NCBI RefSeq assembly: GCF_051307055.1
Contig: NZ_CP149994.1
Coordinates: 1,116,001 to 1,180,000 of the forward strand
Length of the DNA stretch: 64,000 nucleotides
Direction: 5' to 3'
Origin: Dryocola sp051307055
GTDB taxonomy: Bacteria > Pseudomonadota > Gammaproteobacteria > Enterobacterales > Enterobacteriaceae
In this document: piece by piece, positions 18,087 through 26,315 of the stretch
Layout of the letters: each line of letters begins with the position of its first letter
Position numbering within the stretch: position 1 is the first letter of the stretch
The notes under the pieces: generated by a model
Database searches by the model: none
What the model was told of the DNA's origin: nothing
Seen by the model: the letters and a program-made list of their open reading frames with translations, nothing else
Position numbers and translations under genes: made by a program

Positions 18087-18959
18087 GTGAAAAGCAGAAC
18101 GTTTCTTTGTTTAGTGATTTTTTCCACGGTGATGATTTTTGGCCTCTGGGGCTGGGCGTGGTACGTGGGCGCAGAGCCGGAGAAAATAAAGGCGATAACC
18201 AACCAGCCGCTGGCCGATATGTTCAGCAGCGTGAATGCCCTTTTCGCGGGCCTGGCGCTGTGCGGGGTGATCCTGACGGTATTCCTGCAAATCCATGAAT
18301 TACAGGAGACCAAAAGCGAGCTGGCTAAAACGGCGGAGGCAAACCGGGCGTCAGCGGAGCATGCGAAAGAGAGTGCCGTGGTGAGTTTATTTCAGACTTA
18401 CTGCAGCGAATATTTCCAGGGCGTGAAGAATGCCTCGATGAATGTGTTGATCCCGGCGATGGCGAGCCGTGACTATTTCGAATTCATCGTTTCACGTTTT
18501 TATGTCGCGGAGCAAAAAGATCTGCCTGACGAGGCCTGGCAACGTATTGCTCTGGTGACCCGCTATAAAAACCTGGCTGACTTCAGGGCAGGCGAACAAA
18601 ACGATCGTTATAAGCTTGATGAGCTAATCAATTTTTTTTCTATCCTGGCTCACCAGAACAATGCTACGGACGTTATCGGACGCTGTGATTTTTCCTGGGC
18701 CTGGTGGCGGCCGATGTTCTGGATGATCGCCATCGCCCAGCAAAAGCGTTACGCGGAAAACGATGCGGTGCGCAAATATGCGACCAGGCCGCATTTTATT
18801 GATGCAGTGCGTAAAATTGATGCGGCCTATCAGCTTATCCCGATAAACTCGGCAACGGATCTCGTCGAACTGATTGCCGATCATCCGAAGCTGAATGCCG
18901 CCTATAAGCTCGACCCGGCTCATAAGGATGCGGCGCTTTGGTCTGTCGATGAAAAATAA
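18087..18959 (+). CDS. Membrane protein with AbiC-like architecture
   Basis: 290 aa from the GTG at 18087, chosen because GGAAG precedes it; an upstream in-frame extension of 36 residues has no good ribosome site. Two transmembrane helices lie near residues 5-27 and 49-68, then a heptad-like stretch (ELQETKSELAKTAEANRASAE region) and a soluble alpha-helical domain starting VVSLFQTYCSEYFQ. Two N-terminal helices followed by a coiled coil and a soluble domain resemble putative phage abortive-infection proteins of the putAbiC type. I base this on architecture only. Oriented away from fdnG and toward ybdK. Function unknown. Confidence 0.7.
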   Translation: MKSRTFLCLVIFSTVMIFGLWGWAWYVGAEPEKIKAITNQPLADMFSSVNALFAGLALCGVILTVFLQIHELQETKSELAKTAEANRASAEHAKESAVVSLFQTYCSEYFQGVKNASMNVLIPAMASRDYFEFIVSRFYVAEQKDLPDEAWQRIALVTRYKNLADFRAGEQNDRYKLDELINFFSILAHQNNATDVIGRCDFSWAWWRPMFWMIAIAQQKRYAENDAVRKYATRPHFIDAVRKIDAAYQLIPINSATDLVELIADHPKLNAAYKLDPAHKDAALWSVDEK

Positions 18960-18963
18960 GTTT

Positions 18964-18993
18964 TTATTCCCGGCTTTATGATGCCGGGAATAA
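18964..18993. terminator. Stem-loop between the AbiC-like gene and ybdK
   Basis: Perfect 11-bp inverted repeat TTATTCCCGGC / GCCGGGAATAA with an 8-nt loop, in the 43-bp gap between two convergent genes. The T-run after the stem is weak on both strands, so termination is likely but not certain. Confidence 0.7.
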
Positions 18994-19002
18994 TGGAGGG
19001 TT

Positions 19003-20121
19003 CTATTTCTCAGCCCAAAGCTCGCAGTGTTCCCGCACCAGTTCCGTCAGCAATCCTCCTCCGGCGATGAAGTCACGGATTTGCGCGGTGTCGCTGACGT
19101 TTTTGCGAATGGAGTCGTGTATCGCTTCCAGCGCGCTTTCGCCGTGAAGCTGCGCTGCGTAAGGCGCAAGCGTGTCGAGCAGAGGCAAAAGATCTTCGGC
19201 AATAGTACGTTGCTCCCCGGTTCGTACATCCGTCAGCGTGCCTGCCAGCCCGTATCGACATGCCTGGAAGCGGTTGAAACGGTAGAGCAAATAATCTTCG
19301 GAACGCGGAACGAACGGGCGTTCGCTCAGCAGCCAGTGCGCAAGGGCCTGGATAAAACCGGCGATATTTATCGCCCGGGTGATGGAAAGCGGGGTGTCCA
19401 TTACCCGCACTTCGACGGTGCCAAATTTGGGGCTGGGACGAATGTCCCAGTGCAGATCTTTTACCGACTGGATAATGCCGCTGGTTTCAAGGCGCTGGTA
19501 CATCCAGGTGAATTCCTGCCAGTCGCTGACGAAGGGAGCGTGGCCGTTATCCGGAAAAGCGGAAAAAATATTCAGTCGCGAAGAGGCCCAGCCGGTATCG
19601 GAGCCCTGGATATAAGGTGAAGAAGCGGCAAGGGCAATAAAATGCGGCACAAAACGCGACAGGCCGTGCAGTAAATAGATGGCGTCCTCTTCGTTTTGAC
19701 AGCCCACGTGAACATGTTGCCCAAATACGGTGGCCTGTTTCATCAGGTAGCCGAACTGCTCAAGGGTGCGGTTATAGCGTTCGTTCTGGCATATTTCCTG
19801 CCGCTGCCATTTTTGCCATGGATGCGTACCGCCGCCGCAGATCGCCAGATGGTGTTTGCCGGCCGCCTGCAACACCCGATGGCGTAAATCCGTAAGCTGC
19901 GTCCTTGCCTCTTCCACGTCTTTGCACACGTCCGTGGCAATCTCAAGCATGCTTTCGGTAATGTCGTGCTTTACCTCGCCTGCGCTGATACGGCCTTTAA
20001 GATCCTTAATCAGCAGCGAGGAATCCTGGCTCAAATCATAGGTGGGCGGATTAACAATCTGCATTTCCAGTTCAATGCCGAGCGTGTAAGGATCGGAGTG
20101 CTCAAAATCGGTCAGAGGCAT
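19003..20121 (-). CDS. ybdK: YbdK, GCS2-family carboxylate-amine ligase
   Basis: 372 aa, the same length as E. coli YbdK, an ATP-dependent ligase with weak glutamate-cysteine ligase activity whose physiological role is unsettled. The N-terminus (LTDFEHSDPYTLGIELEMQIV) contains the ELEMQ metal-binding motif of the family, and VFGQHVHVGC and RPSPKFGTVEVRVMD are further conserved blocks. It is followed on the same strand's 5' side by ybdJ, as in E. coli, with about 100 bp between them. Confidence 0.95.
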   Translation of the reverse strand: MPLTDFEHSDPYTLGIELEMQIVNPPTYDLSQDSSLLIKDLKGRISAGEVKHDITESMLEIATDVCKDVEEARTQLTDLRHRVLQAAGKHHLAICGGGTHPWQKWQRQEICQNERYNRTLEQFGYLMKQATVFGQHVHVGCQNEEDAIYLLHGLSRFVPHFIALAASSPYIQGSDTGWASSRLNIFSAFPDNGHAPFVSDWQEFTWMYQRLETSGIIQSVKDLHWDIRPSPKFGTVEVRVMDTPLSITRAINIAGFIQALAHWLLSERPFVPRSEDYLLYRFNRFQACRYGLAGTLTDVRTGEQRTIAEDLLPLLDTLAPYAAQLHGESALEAIHDSIRKNVSDTAQIRDFIAGGGLLTELVREHCELWAEK

Positions 20122-20224
20122 AGCGCTATCCCATTGTGTCAGTTGATTTCCTGAGATAAGTATAGACAGCAGCAGAAAGTTTCAGCGCAGCGCAGGCCGC
20201 CAGCGTTCACCTGAAAAACAACGC

Positions 20225-20476
20225 TTATCCGCGCTCAACCGAAAACCACCTGCGCCAGACAAAGCGAATGACAAAATACTCAATCACGCCTAACAGCAGG
20301 AACCATACGCAGAAGACGATCGTGTAAAGCTGGTTAAGGTCAAGCAGATGAAAAGTATCCAGCAGCTTTTGCGCAAGCGTCAGGGTGAGCAGAGGGGCGG
20401 GGAGCAGCAGGCAGGATAAGAAAGCCAGCAGCAGGATGCCGCCCGCGCTCAGCAGGGATTCGAGGGGATGTTTCAT
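20225..20476 (-). CDS. ybdJ: YbdJ, small DUF1158 membrane protein
   Basis: 83 aa from ATG 20476 (KHPLESLLSAGGILL). Two transmembrane helices (ILLLAFLSCLLLPAP and LYTIVFCVWFLLLGVIEYFVI) and a basic end RFVWRRWFSVERG match E. coli YbdJ closely in length and order. It lies just upstream of ybdK on the same strand. Function unknown. An in-frame extension upstream to 20548 is not supported by a ribosome site. Confidence 0.9.
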   Translation of the reverse strand: MKHPLESLLSAGGILLLAFLSCLLLPAPLLTLTLAQKLLDTFHLLDLNQLYTIVFCVWFLLLGVIEYFVIRFVWRRWFSVERG

Positions 20477-20548
20477 GTCGTGGTGATCCGGTGTTATGAA
20501 GCCAGCGTTAAAGAGGGGCATTGTCCGGGAAACGGCGCTGGGGTGCAA

Positions 20549-21019
20549 ACCAGTTAAGGTTTTGTCCGTGCAGGTTTGATATCGCTAAACGAAGAAAAAC
20601 TGATTTATTTTTAGCGCAATAGCTTTACTGCTAATTCATGGCTGAACCCGGGTAATTCTGAAAGGTTTTTATTGTCCATTGTAATTACCTCTATATCTCT
20701 ACATGAATTTTGGAGTTTCCGCATTAATCTTATAAATATTATAGGTATTTTCACTTTTAATATTTCTGTCTTGTAATGCAGTTCCATTTTAATTTGTTCT
20801 CCGGCAGCATGTCTGGAACCAATGGCAGAAATGTAACCAATTTTCATAAGTTCAATATCATCAGATTAAAGAGATTGCTCAGTTCTGGATGCGATGCCGT
20901 ATCCGCGTCCGTACAGAGCGTCGCACCATATCCTCTCAAAGGGTTCAGACGATTATATTAAACGGACTGTAAGCTCACCCAAACTGGCCCCTTTTAGAGG
21001 GCCTTTTTCGAGTTGGGGA
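20549..21019. other. Gene-poor stretch between ybdJ and the DUF4041 gene
   Basis: About 470 bp. The only ORF (minus strand, 20611-20847) has an N-terminus MKIGYISAIG that faintly recalls serine resolvases, but no catalytic or further resolvase motif follows. A stem-loop GGCCC-CTTTTAGA-GGGCC followed by five T (about 20986-21007) ends transcription coming from the left, or marks a boundary. I see no other feature here. Confidence 0.6.
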
Positions 21020-22633
21020 TTAGATGGTTTCGGCAAATCGAGGCTGTTTCAATATATTTTTCGCCAGCGTAGCTTCCGCAGCCTGCTGTTTACGAATTGC
21101 CTTCGTTTCATGATAGTGCTGGGCACTTGCAGTTTCGATAAAGTCCACATCATTACCCGCCACATCAAATACGGCTGCTTTAATATCTTCCAGACTCACG
21201 TTAAAGAACTCTTTACGCTTGTTCACAAGGTTGGTGCGCTTCTCGCTGAAACGCTGGTGAAGCGAAGTCTCCATGGCTGGAGCATCATCACTGTGGATCA
21301 TGGCGTGGACATCGAACAGGAACGGTACAGAGGCACTACCCAACTCGTCTATGCGGTCCTGTGGATCAAGTCGCCGAGTCATACCAATTTTAAAGACGTT
21401 CTCTCCAAATGAACCGATATTAGAGATAACGTAAACGTGACCGCGCTTGGTCTGCTGCGCCATGCTCAGGGCTTTCTGCCCTTTCAGCTCGGCTTCGGTC
21501 AGGGCGTCTTGCAATGCGTCGATCTTCTTCTGATATTTTGTCGCCTGTTCAGCAGTCATTTTCGCCAGTTTCTCGGCCATTTCTTTGCGTGCTTTAGCCA
21601 GGGCTTTCTGGGCACGGCGTTCTTCTTCTTCGGCTTCACGGATGGCACGGTCAATCTCAGCCTGAGCTTTACGTTCTTCAGCCATTTGGGCACGGATTTC
21701 GCGTTGTTCTTCTTTTTCTTCCTGCTTCCTGGCGCGGTATTCAAACGTGAGTTGTAGCTCTTCAATTTTCAGATCGCGGTAAGCGTGGTTGATGTGAATT
21801 TGGTTCACTTCGTTCAGCTTGTTCAACACATCAAAAGCTTTGTAGATACGTGATTCCATGGTTGCCACGTTCTTAAAGCTGGTGTTGGCAATGGCTGCAT
21901 CACATTCGCCGTTAAACGCACGGGCGGTCATGTTGATGCCGCGTGTGGTCATTTTCTTACCTTCGGTCTTCGAGCCGCTTACGGTCCATTCAGTAGTGCA
22001 GTAGATGGCACCCAGCGCGGACTTTACACGCAGCATATCTTTCTGGCGCTGACGATTAGCACGTATAGCGTCCTGGAAGGCCTCAGAGGTATCAAAGTCG
22101 AAGTGCGGGGCATAGAACCCCATTTCGGCAAAATCCATGTCGTCTTTGTAGATGGACAGTGCGTCTTCCAGCTCGTCAAAGATTATCTTCTTATCGCGAT
22201 ATGAAGCACGTAGCTCATCAATTTGTTTTTCAATTTCAGCACATTTCGCGCGTTGCGTTTCCACGGAGGCCAGTGCTTCAGTACCAAGGTGCCTGGCGGC
22301 GGCCCGCGCATCAGAAAGAATGACATCGGCACGTGCGGTGATAGTTTTCGCATCGGCTTCGCTGGCAGCGATAGTGCTGGCCGCTTCGGTTTTCGCTTTA
22401 TCCTGGAGGCGCTGCGAAACGAGTTCTAGCTCCCGAGCGGCGCCTTCAGCAACGTTTATGATGCGCTCGGCTTCGGCTTCGGCATTCGTGATAGTCGCAT
22501 AACGCTCGAGGCGTGCAGCTTTGTCTGCGGCATCTGCTTTAGCGGCTTTTAATTTTTTGTTATTTACCGCCAATACGGCCAAAATGGCGATGAAAGCGAT
22601 AACCCCTGCGACTGAGTAATACATGACGTTCAT
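21020..22633 (-). CDS. DUF4041 / GIY-YIG-like (T5orf172, MUG113) coiled-coil protein
   Basis: 537 aa from the ATG at 22633, preceded by AGGA; a longer in-frame start at 22687 is less supported. One N-terminal membrane helix (residues about 5-23) is followed by a long coiled coil to about 160. A DUF4041-type region (DKKIIFDELEDALSIYKDD, DFAEMGFYAPHFDF) and a second highly charged coiled coil rich in E, K and R come next. The C-terminal GIY-YIG-like domain has HVYVISNIGSFGENVFKIGMT and ETSLHQRFSEKR. The gene lies on the 3' side of argU, a usual place for integrated elements. Such proteins recur in phages and islands; the activity is not established here. Confidence 0.85.
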   Translation of the reverse strand: MNVMYYSVAGVIAFIAILAVLAVNNKKLKAAKADAADKAARLERYATITNAEAEAERIINVAEGAARELELVSQRLQDKAKTEAASTIAASEADAKTITARADVILSDARAAARHLGTEALASVETQRAKCAEIEKQIDELRASYRDKKIIFDELEDALSIYKDDMDFAEMGFYAPHFDFDTSEAFQDAIRANRQRQKDMLRVKSALGAIYCTTEWTVSGSKTEGKKMTTRGINMTARAFNGECDAAIANTSFKNVATMESRIYKAFDVLNKLNEVNQIHINHAYRDLKIEELQLTFEYRARKQEEKEEQREIRAQMAEERKAQAEIDRAIREAEEEERRAQKALAKARKEMAEKLAKMTAEQATKYQKKIDALQDALTEAELKGQKALSMAQQTKRGHVYVISNIGSFGENVFKIGMTRRLDPQDRIDELGSASVPFLFDVHAMIHSDDAPAMETSLHQRFSEKRTNLVNKRKEFFNVSLEDIKAAVFDVAGNDVDFIETASAQHYHETKAIRKQQAAEATLAKNILKQPRFAETI

Positions 22634-23073
22634 TGAAATTAATCCTGTAAGGTTATACCTATTGTGAATGAGATAAACGCATTTCACCCGTTTGTTTTTT
22701 TGTAATCGAAATAGGGAGATATAAAGGCGAGCATGGAGCCCTGCAGGCGGTCGGTATCATGGTGCCAATAAGCAGAAGCATTCATTTTTCTGAGGCTGAA
22801 ATATCCAGGCTATGAAATATATTCCTCCAGGCGTCATTAGTGCTAAACATTTAATGGGGCTGTTACTGAACATATCAGTAAAATTCTGCGACGTTGATGG
22901 GATAAGGCATGGCTGAACCTTTATAGTTACGCACCAGCCTTGCTCTTAGCCATTCAGCGCAGACTTTTACCATCATATATACCAACAGGTATTACTTGCT
23001 GCTGGTGAATGTAAGCAGACTCAGAAAGAGTTTCGACGCGCTAAAATCAGCCAGCTTGCTGAATTTAAGGCAT
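22634..23073. other. Stretch between DUF4041 gene and argU, with a possible ORF remnant
   Basis: About 440 bp without a full gene. On the plus strand 22963-23075 reads FSADFYHHIYQQVLLAAG, then ECKQTQKEFRRAKISQ and LAEFKA before a stop, after an in-frame stop at 22957-22959. The amino-acid pattern looks protein-like and could be the tail of a lost gene. I do not recognise the family. No direct repeat of the argU 3' end is visible in this stretch. Confidence 0.4.
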
Positions 23074-23097
23074 AAAAAAAGACGTCAGTTGACGTCT
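23074..23097 (-). terminator. Rho-independent terminator of argU
   Basis: On the minus strand AGACGTCA-AC-TGACGTCT is followed by a run of seven T, 14 bp after the CCA end of the tRNA. Confidence 0.92.
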
Positions 23098-23110
23098 GCG
23101 TACTTCGAAA

Positions 23111-23187
23111 TGGTACGCCCTACAGGGCTCGAACCTGTGACCTACGGCTTAGAAGGCCGTTGCTCTATCCAACTGAGCTAAGGGCGC
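23111..23187 (-). tRNA. argU: tRNA-Arg (anticodon UCT)
   Basis: 77 nt with encoded CCA. The acceptor stem pairs GCGCCCT with GGGCGT plus discriminator A, the D arm is TAGCTCAGTTGGATAGAGCA, the anticodon loop CTTCTAA holds TCT, and the T arm is GGTTCGAGCC. It reads rare AGA codons. It is next to folD, as in E. coli, where this tRNA is the integration site of the DLP12 prophage; here the 3' side carries the DUF4041 gene. Confidence 0.97.
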
Positions 23188-23389
23188 ACTTCAGAAGTGC
23201 CGTTCCGGATTATGCGTATCATTCGGAACGCTCGGATTATACGGTCAGTGCCTTTCTAGTCAATGGCTTTTCAACCACCTGCGCGACAATTGAGCATAAA
23301 GACCGAACTTTGCCTGACAGCGAGCCTGGCTTCTGACAAAATACCGGCAACCCCCTCCCTTTTTGATTACAGACGGAATTATCTGACTG

Positions 23390-24256
23390 ATGGCAGCAAA
23401 GATTATTGACGGTAAAACGATTGCGCAGCAGGTACGGCTTGAAGTTGCTGAAAAAGTTCGTGCCCGAATTGCCGCTGGAAAACGCGCCCCGGGTCTTGCC
23501 GTGGTGCTGGTTGGCGAGAACCCTGCGTCGCAGATTTATGTCGCTAACAAACGTAAGGCTTGTGAAGAGGTCGGTTTTGTTTCCCGCTCTTACGATTTGC
23601 CGGACACCACCAGCGAAGCCGAGCTTTTAGCGCTGATCGACTCTCTGAACGCAGACGGCGAAATTGACGGCATTCTGGTTCAGCTGCCGTTGCCTGCGGG
23701 CATCGACAACGTAAAAGTGCTGGAGCGAATCGATCCGGATAAAGACGTGGACGGTTTCCATCCGTACAACGTAGGCCGTCTGTGCCAGCGTGCGCCGCGC
23801 CTGCGTCCCTGCACGCCACGCGGTATTGTCACTTTGCTTGAGCGTTACAATATCGATACCTATGGCCTCAACGCGGTAATCATTGGCGCGTCCAATATCG
23901 TTGGCCGTCCGATGAGCATGGAGCTGCTGCTGGCCGGCTGCACTACCACCGTCACGCATCGCTTTACCAAAAACCTTCGTCACCACGTTGAGAACGCCGA
24001 TTTAGTTATCGTTGCCGTCGGCAAACCGGGCTTTATTCCGGGAGAGTGGATCAAGGAAGGGGCGATCGTTGTGGACGTTGGCATCAACCGTCTGGAGAGC
24101 GGCAAAGTGGTTGGCGACGTAAATTATGATGAAGCCGCAGCCAAAGCCTCGTATATTACGCCGGTTCCGGGTGGCGTAGGCCCGATGACCGTCGCCACTC
24201 TTATCCAGAATACCTTGCAGGCCTGCGAGGAATATCATGATGTCGATGGAGTATAA
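23390..24256 (+). CDS. folD: FolD, methylenetetrahydrofolate dehydrogenase/cyclohydrolase
   Basis: 288 aa, same length as E. coli FolD. Bifunctional cytosolic enzyme interconverting 5,10-methylene- and 10-formyl-tetrahydrofolate with NADP. Catalytic YVANKRKACEE (Tyr and Lys), the DGILVQLPLP motif, the Rossmann-type GASNIVGRPMSMELL and the PGGVGPMTVATLI signature are present. ybcJ starts 1 bp after the stop, so the two form an operon. Confidence 0.98.
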   Translation: MAAKIIDGKTIAQQVRLEVAEKVRARIAAGKRAPGLAVVLVGENPASQIYVANKRKACEEVGFVSRSYDLPDTTSEAELLALIDSLNADGEIDGILVQLPLPAGIDNVKVLERIDPDKDVDGFHPYNVGRLCQRAPRLRPCTPRGIVTLLERYNIDTYGLNAVIIGASNIVGRPMSMELLLAGCTTTVTHRFTKNLRHHVENADLVIVAVGKPGFIPGEWIKEGAIVVDVGINRLESGKVVGDVNYDEAAAKASYITPVPGGVGPMTVATLIQNTLQACEEYHDVDGV

Positions 24257-24257
24257 A

Positions 24258-24470
24258 ATGGCGACCTTCTCATTAGGAAAACACCCCCACGTTGAACTGT
24301 GCGATCTGCTGAAGCTGGAAGGCTGGTGCGAAAGCGGCGCGCAGGCGAAAGCGGTGATCGCCGAAGGCCTGGTGAAGGTGGACGGCGAAGTGGAAACCCG
24401 CAAACGCTGTAAAATCGTTGCGGGTCAGACGGTGAGCTTTGAAAGCCTGAGCGTTACCGTTCAGGCTTAA
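24258..24470 (+). CDS. ybcJ: YbcJ, small S4-like RNA-binding protein
   Basis: 70 aa from the ATG at 24258, 1 bp after folD; a longer start inside folD is not used because the E. coli protein starts at MATFSLGKHP. It has an S4-type alpha-L fold (LCDLLKLEGWCESGAQAKAVI, VKVDGEVETRKRCKI) and is thought to bind RNA. A stem-loop follows the stop. Confidence 0.95.
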   Translation: MATFSLGKHPHVELCDLLKLEGWCESGAQAKAVIAEGLVKVDGEVETRKRCKIVAGQTVSFESLSVTVQA

Positions 24471-24487
24471 GATTTGCCCCGCATCTT

Positions 24488-24511
24488 AACCCTCTCCATC
24501 AGGAGAGGGTT
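24488..24511 (+). terminator. Stem-loop after ybcJ
   Basis: Perfect 10-bp stem AACCCTCTCC / GGAGAGGGTT with a 4-nt loop, 18 bp after the ybcJ stop. No T-run follows, so it may be a stabilising or weak terminator structure. Confidence 0.6.
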
Positions 24512-24642
24512 CAATCCGGTAGTATCCCCATTTAAACCCCCACAAAAATGCTGGTTAAAACCTGCGCAGCTTCAAATATTCGATAACAGTATGGCTACAA
24601 CCCTGTTTTTTAGTTGCCGGAAAAAAAGCGTTTCGTCACTAT

Positions 24643-24673
24643 AAGTAGAACGTTCTACTAGAACGTTCTACTT
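24643..24673 (+). promoter_or_regulatory. Double LacI/MalI-type operator before the PTS gene
   Basis: Two almost identical palindromes with the core TAGAACGTTCTA (24645-24658 and 24658-24671) sit 13 bp apart, making the whole 31-bp block nearly symmetric. Central CG with A/T-rich arms is the LacI-family form; the MalI operator core is AACGTT as well. The likely ligand is the regulator encoded at 26316-27332. Position is 55-85 bp before the PTS start codon, so binding would block its promoter. Confidence 0.75.
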
Positions 24674-24727
24674 ACCATAAAAACGCGTAAAAAACGCGAT
24701 GGCAGCGTCAACACCGGGGGATTATCT

Positions 24728-26227
24728 ATGAGTGTGTTATCGAGCATTACAAAATCGTTATCCAGGCTGTCAATGATAGGGCGCGCGTTAATGCTGCCTA
24801 TTTCACTGCTGCCTGCTGCGGGTCTGTTACTGGCCTTCGGCGATAAATTCCATTTACCACTGATGATGAACGCAGGCGGGGTGATCTTCGATAACCTGCC
24901 GATGCTCTTCGCCATCGGTTCTGCAGTAGGGCTGGCGGCGGAGTCCGGGATTGCGGCGTTGTCGGCGGCGGTATCGGTCTTTATCATCAATATGACTATC
25001 GGCACGGTTCTGCACATCACGCCGGAAATGGCGGCGGCGGGCGGAAAATATGCCATGGTGGTGGGCATCCCGACGCTGCAGATGGGCGTCTTCGGCGGCC
25101 TGATTTCCGGTATCCTCGCCGCGTGGTGCTATAACAAATTCCACACCATGCAGCTTCCCGAATTCCTGGGGTTCTTCTCCGGCAAGCGTTTCGTGGCTAT
25201 TGCCACGGCGTTTCTCTCCTTCCTGCTGGGCATGGCGCTGCCGTGGGTCTGGCAGTACATCCAGTCGGGGATTGATTCGCTCTCGGTTATTGTCAACGGC
25301 GACAACCAGGCGTTATCCACCTTTATCTTTGGCCTGACCGAGCGCGCGCTCATCCCGCTTGGCCTGCACCATATCTGGTATCCCTCTTTCTGGTACTCGT
25401 TTGGGGAATACACCACGCACGCAGGCCAGGTGATTCACGGCGACCAGACAATCTGGTTCAAGATGCTGGAAGAGGGCGTGAAATCCTTCAGCAGCGACAG
25501 CTACCAGAATGCCGGTAAATTCATGCAGGGCGAGTTCCCGCTGATGCTTTTTGCGCTGCCGGCCGCGTGCCTTGCGATGTATCACGAAGCGAACAGTAAA
25601 AATAAGAAAATTGCCTCCGGTATTCTGTTCTCTGCGGCGCTGACCTGTTTCCTGACGGGCATCACCGAGCCGGTTGAATTTACCTTTATCTTTGTGGCGC
25701 CGATTCTGTACGTGTTTAACGCGATTATGGCCGGGCTGTCTTATATGTGTATGTACCTGCTGCATGCGCATATCGCCAAGTCTTTCTCCGCGGGCATGAT
25801 TGACTATATTTCCTTTGGCATTCTGCCGTCGTTTAACGGCTACCAGACTAACTTCCTGATGGCGGTTGTGGTAGGCGTGCCGATGGCGCTGATTTACTAC
25901 TTCACCTTCCGCTTTGTGATCCGTCGTTTCGATGTGAAAACGCCGGGCCGCACGGAGGTTACGGCCAACGTCAGCGACAAAACCGATGCCGAACTGGCTG
26001 GCGATATTATCGGTCTGCTGGGCGGCGCGGAGAATATCAGCTCGGTTGGATCCTGCATCACGCGCCTGCGCCTTGAAGTGGATAAGAGCGATAAAGTTGA
26101 TAAAGACGGCCTGAACAGCCTCGGCGCGCGCGGCGTGGTATTTGTTGGCGACTCAGGTATTCAGGTGATATTCGGCGCCCGAGCGCAGTTTATCGCCCAG
26201 ACCATGTCGACAATGATGGCTAAATAA
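24728..26227 (+). CDS. PTS glucose-family EIICB permease
   Basis: 499 aa. Residues 1 to about 400 are the EIIC membrane domain, recognised by LGFFSGKRFVAI, the LGLHHIWYPSFWYSFGEYT region and FLTGITEPVEF. The C-terminal EIIB has the phosphorylated cysteine C443 in GSCITRLRLEV. There is no EIIA domain, so it must draw phosphate from Crr, as PtsG and MalX do. The sugar is unknown. Sequence is nearer to glucose/MalX-type than to nag-type carriers in the motifs I can see. Controlled with the following MalI-like gene, probably through the double operator at 24643-24673. Confidence 0.92.
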   Translation: MSVLSSITKSLSRLSMIGRALMLPISLLPAAGLLLAFGDKFHLPLMMNAGGVIFDNLPMLFAIGSAVGLAAESGIAALSAAVSVFIINMTIGTVLHITPEMAAAGGKYAMVVGIPTLQMGVFGGLISGILAAWCYNKFHTMQLPEFLGFFSGKRFVAIATAFLSFLLGMALPWVWQYIQSGIDSLSVIVNGDNQALSTFIFGLTERALIPLGLHHIWYPSFWYSFGEYTTHAGQVIHGDQTIWFKMLEEGVKSFSSDSYQNAGKFMQGEFPLMLFALPAACLAMYHEANSKNKKIASGILFSAALTCFLTGITEPVEFTFIFVAPILYVFNAIMAGLSYMCMYLLHAHIAKSFSAGMIDYISFGILPSFNGYQTNFLMAVVVGVPMALIYYFTFRFVIRRFDVKTPGRTEVTANVSDKTDAELAGDIIGLLGGAENISSVGSCITRLRLEVDKSDKVDKDGLNSLGARGVVFVGDSGIQVIFGARAQFIAQTMSTMMAK

Positions 26228-26247
26228 CGTCCTTAAAAGATCGTGTT

Positions 26248-26277
26248 AGCCCCCTGTATGCTTACCGGGGGCTTTAT
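26248..26277 (+). terminator. Terminator between the PTS gene and its regulator
   Basis: AGCCCCC / GGGGGCT stem with a 12-nt loop followed by TTAT, 21 bp after the PTS stop. Readthrough to the regulator is possible; the regulator has its own ribosome site at 26306. Confidence 0.75.
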
Positions 26278-26315
26278 GGTATTGATAACAAGGAAATTTG
26301 CATGGAAGGAGCGGG

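Noticed and set aside
20611..20847. Minus-strand ORF resembling a serine-resolvase N-terminus
   Set aside because: Only MKIGYISAIG recalls a resolvase. No catalytic serine region or further motif follows, and no ribosome site is seen.
22996..23181. Plus-strand ORF running through argU
   Set aside because: Its second half is the antisense of the tRNA; no ribosome site.
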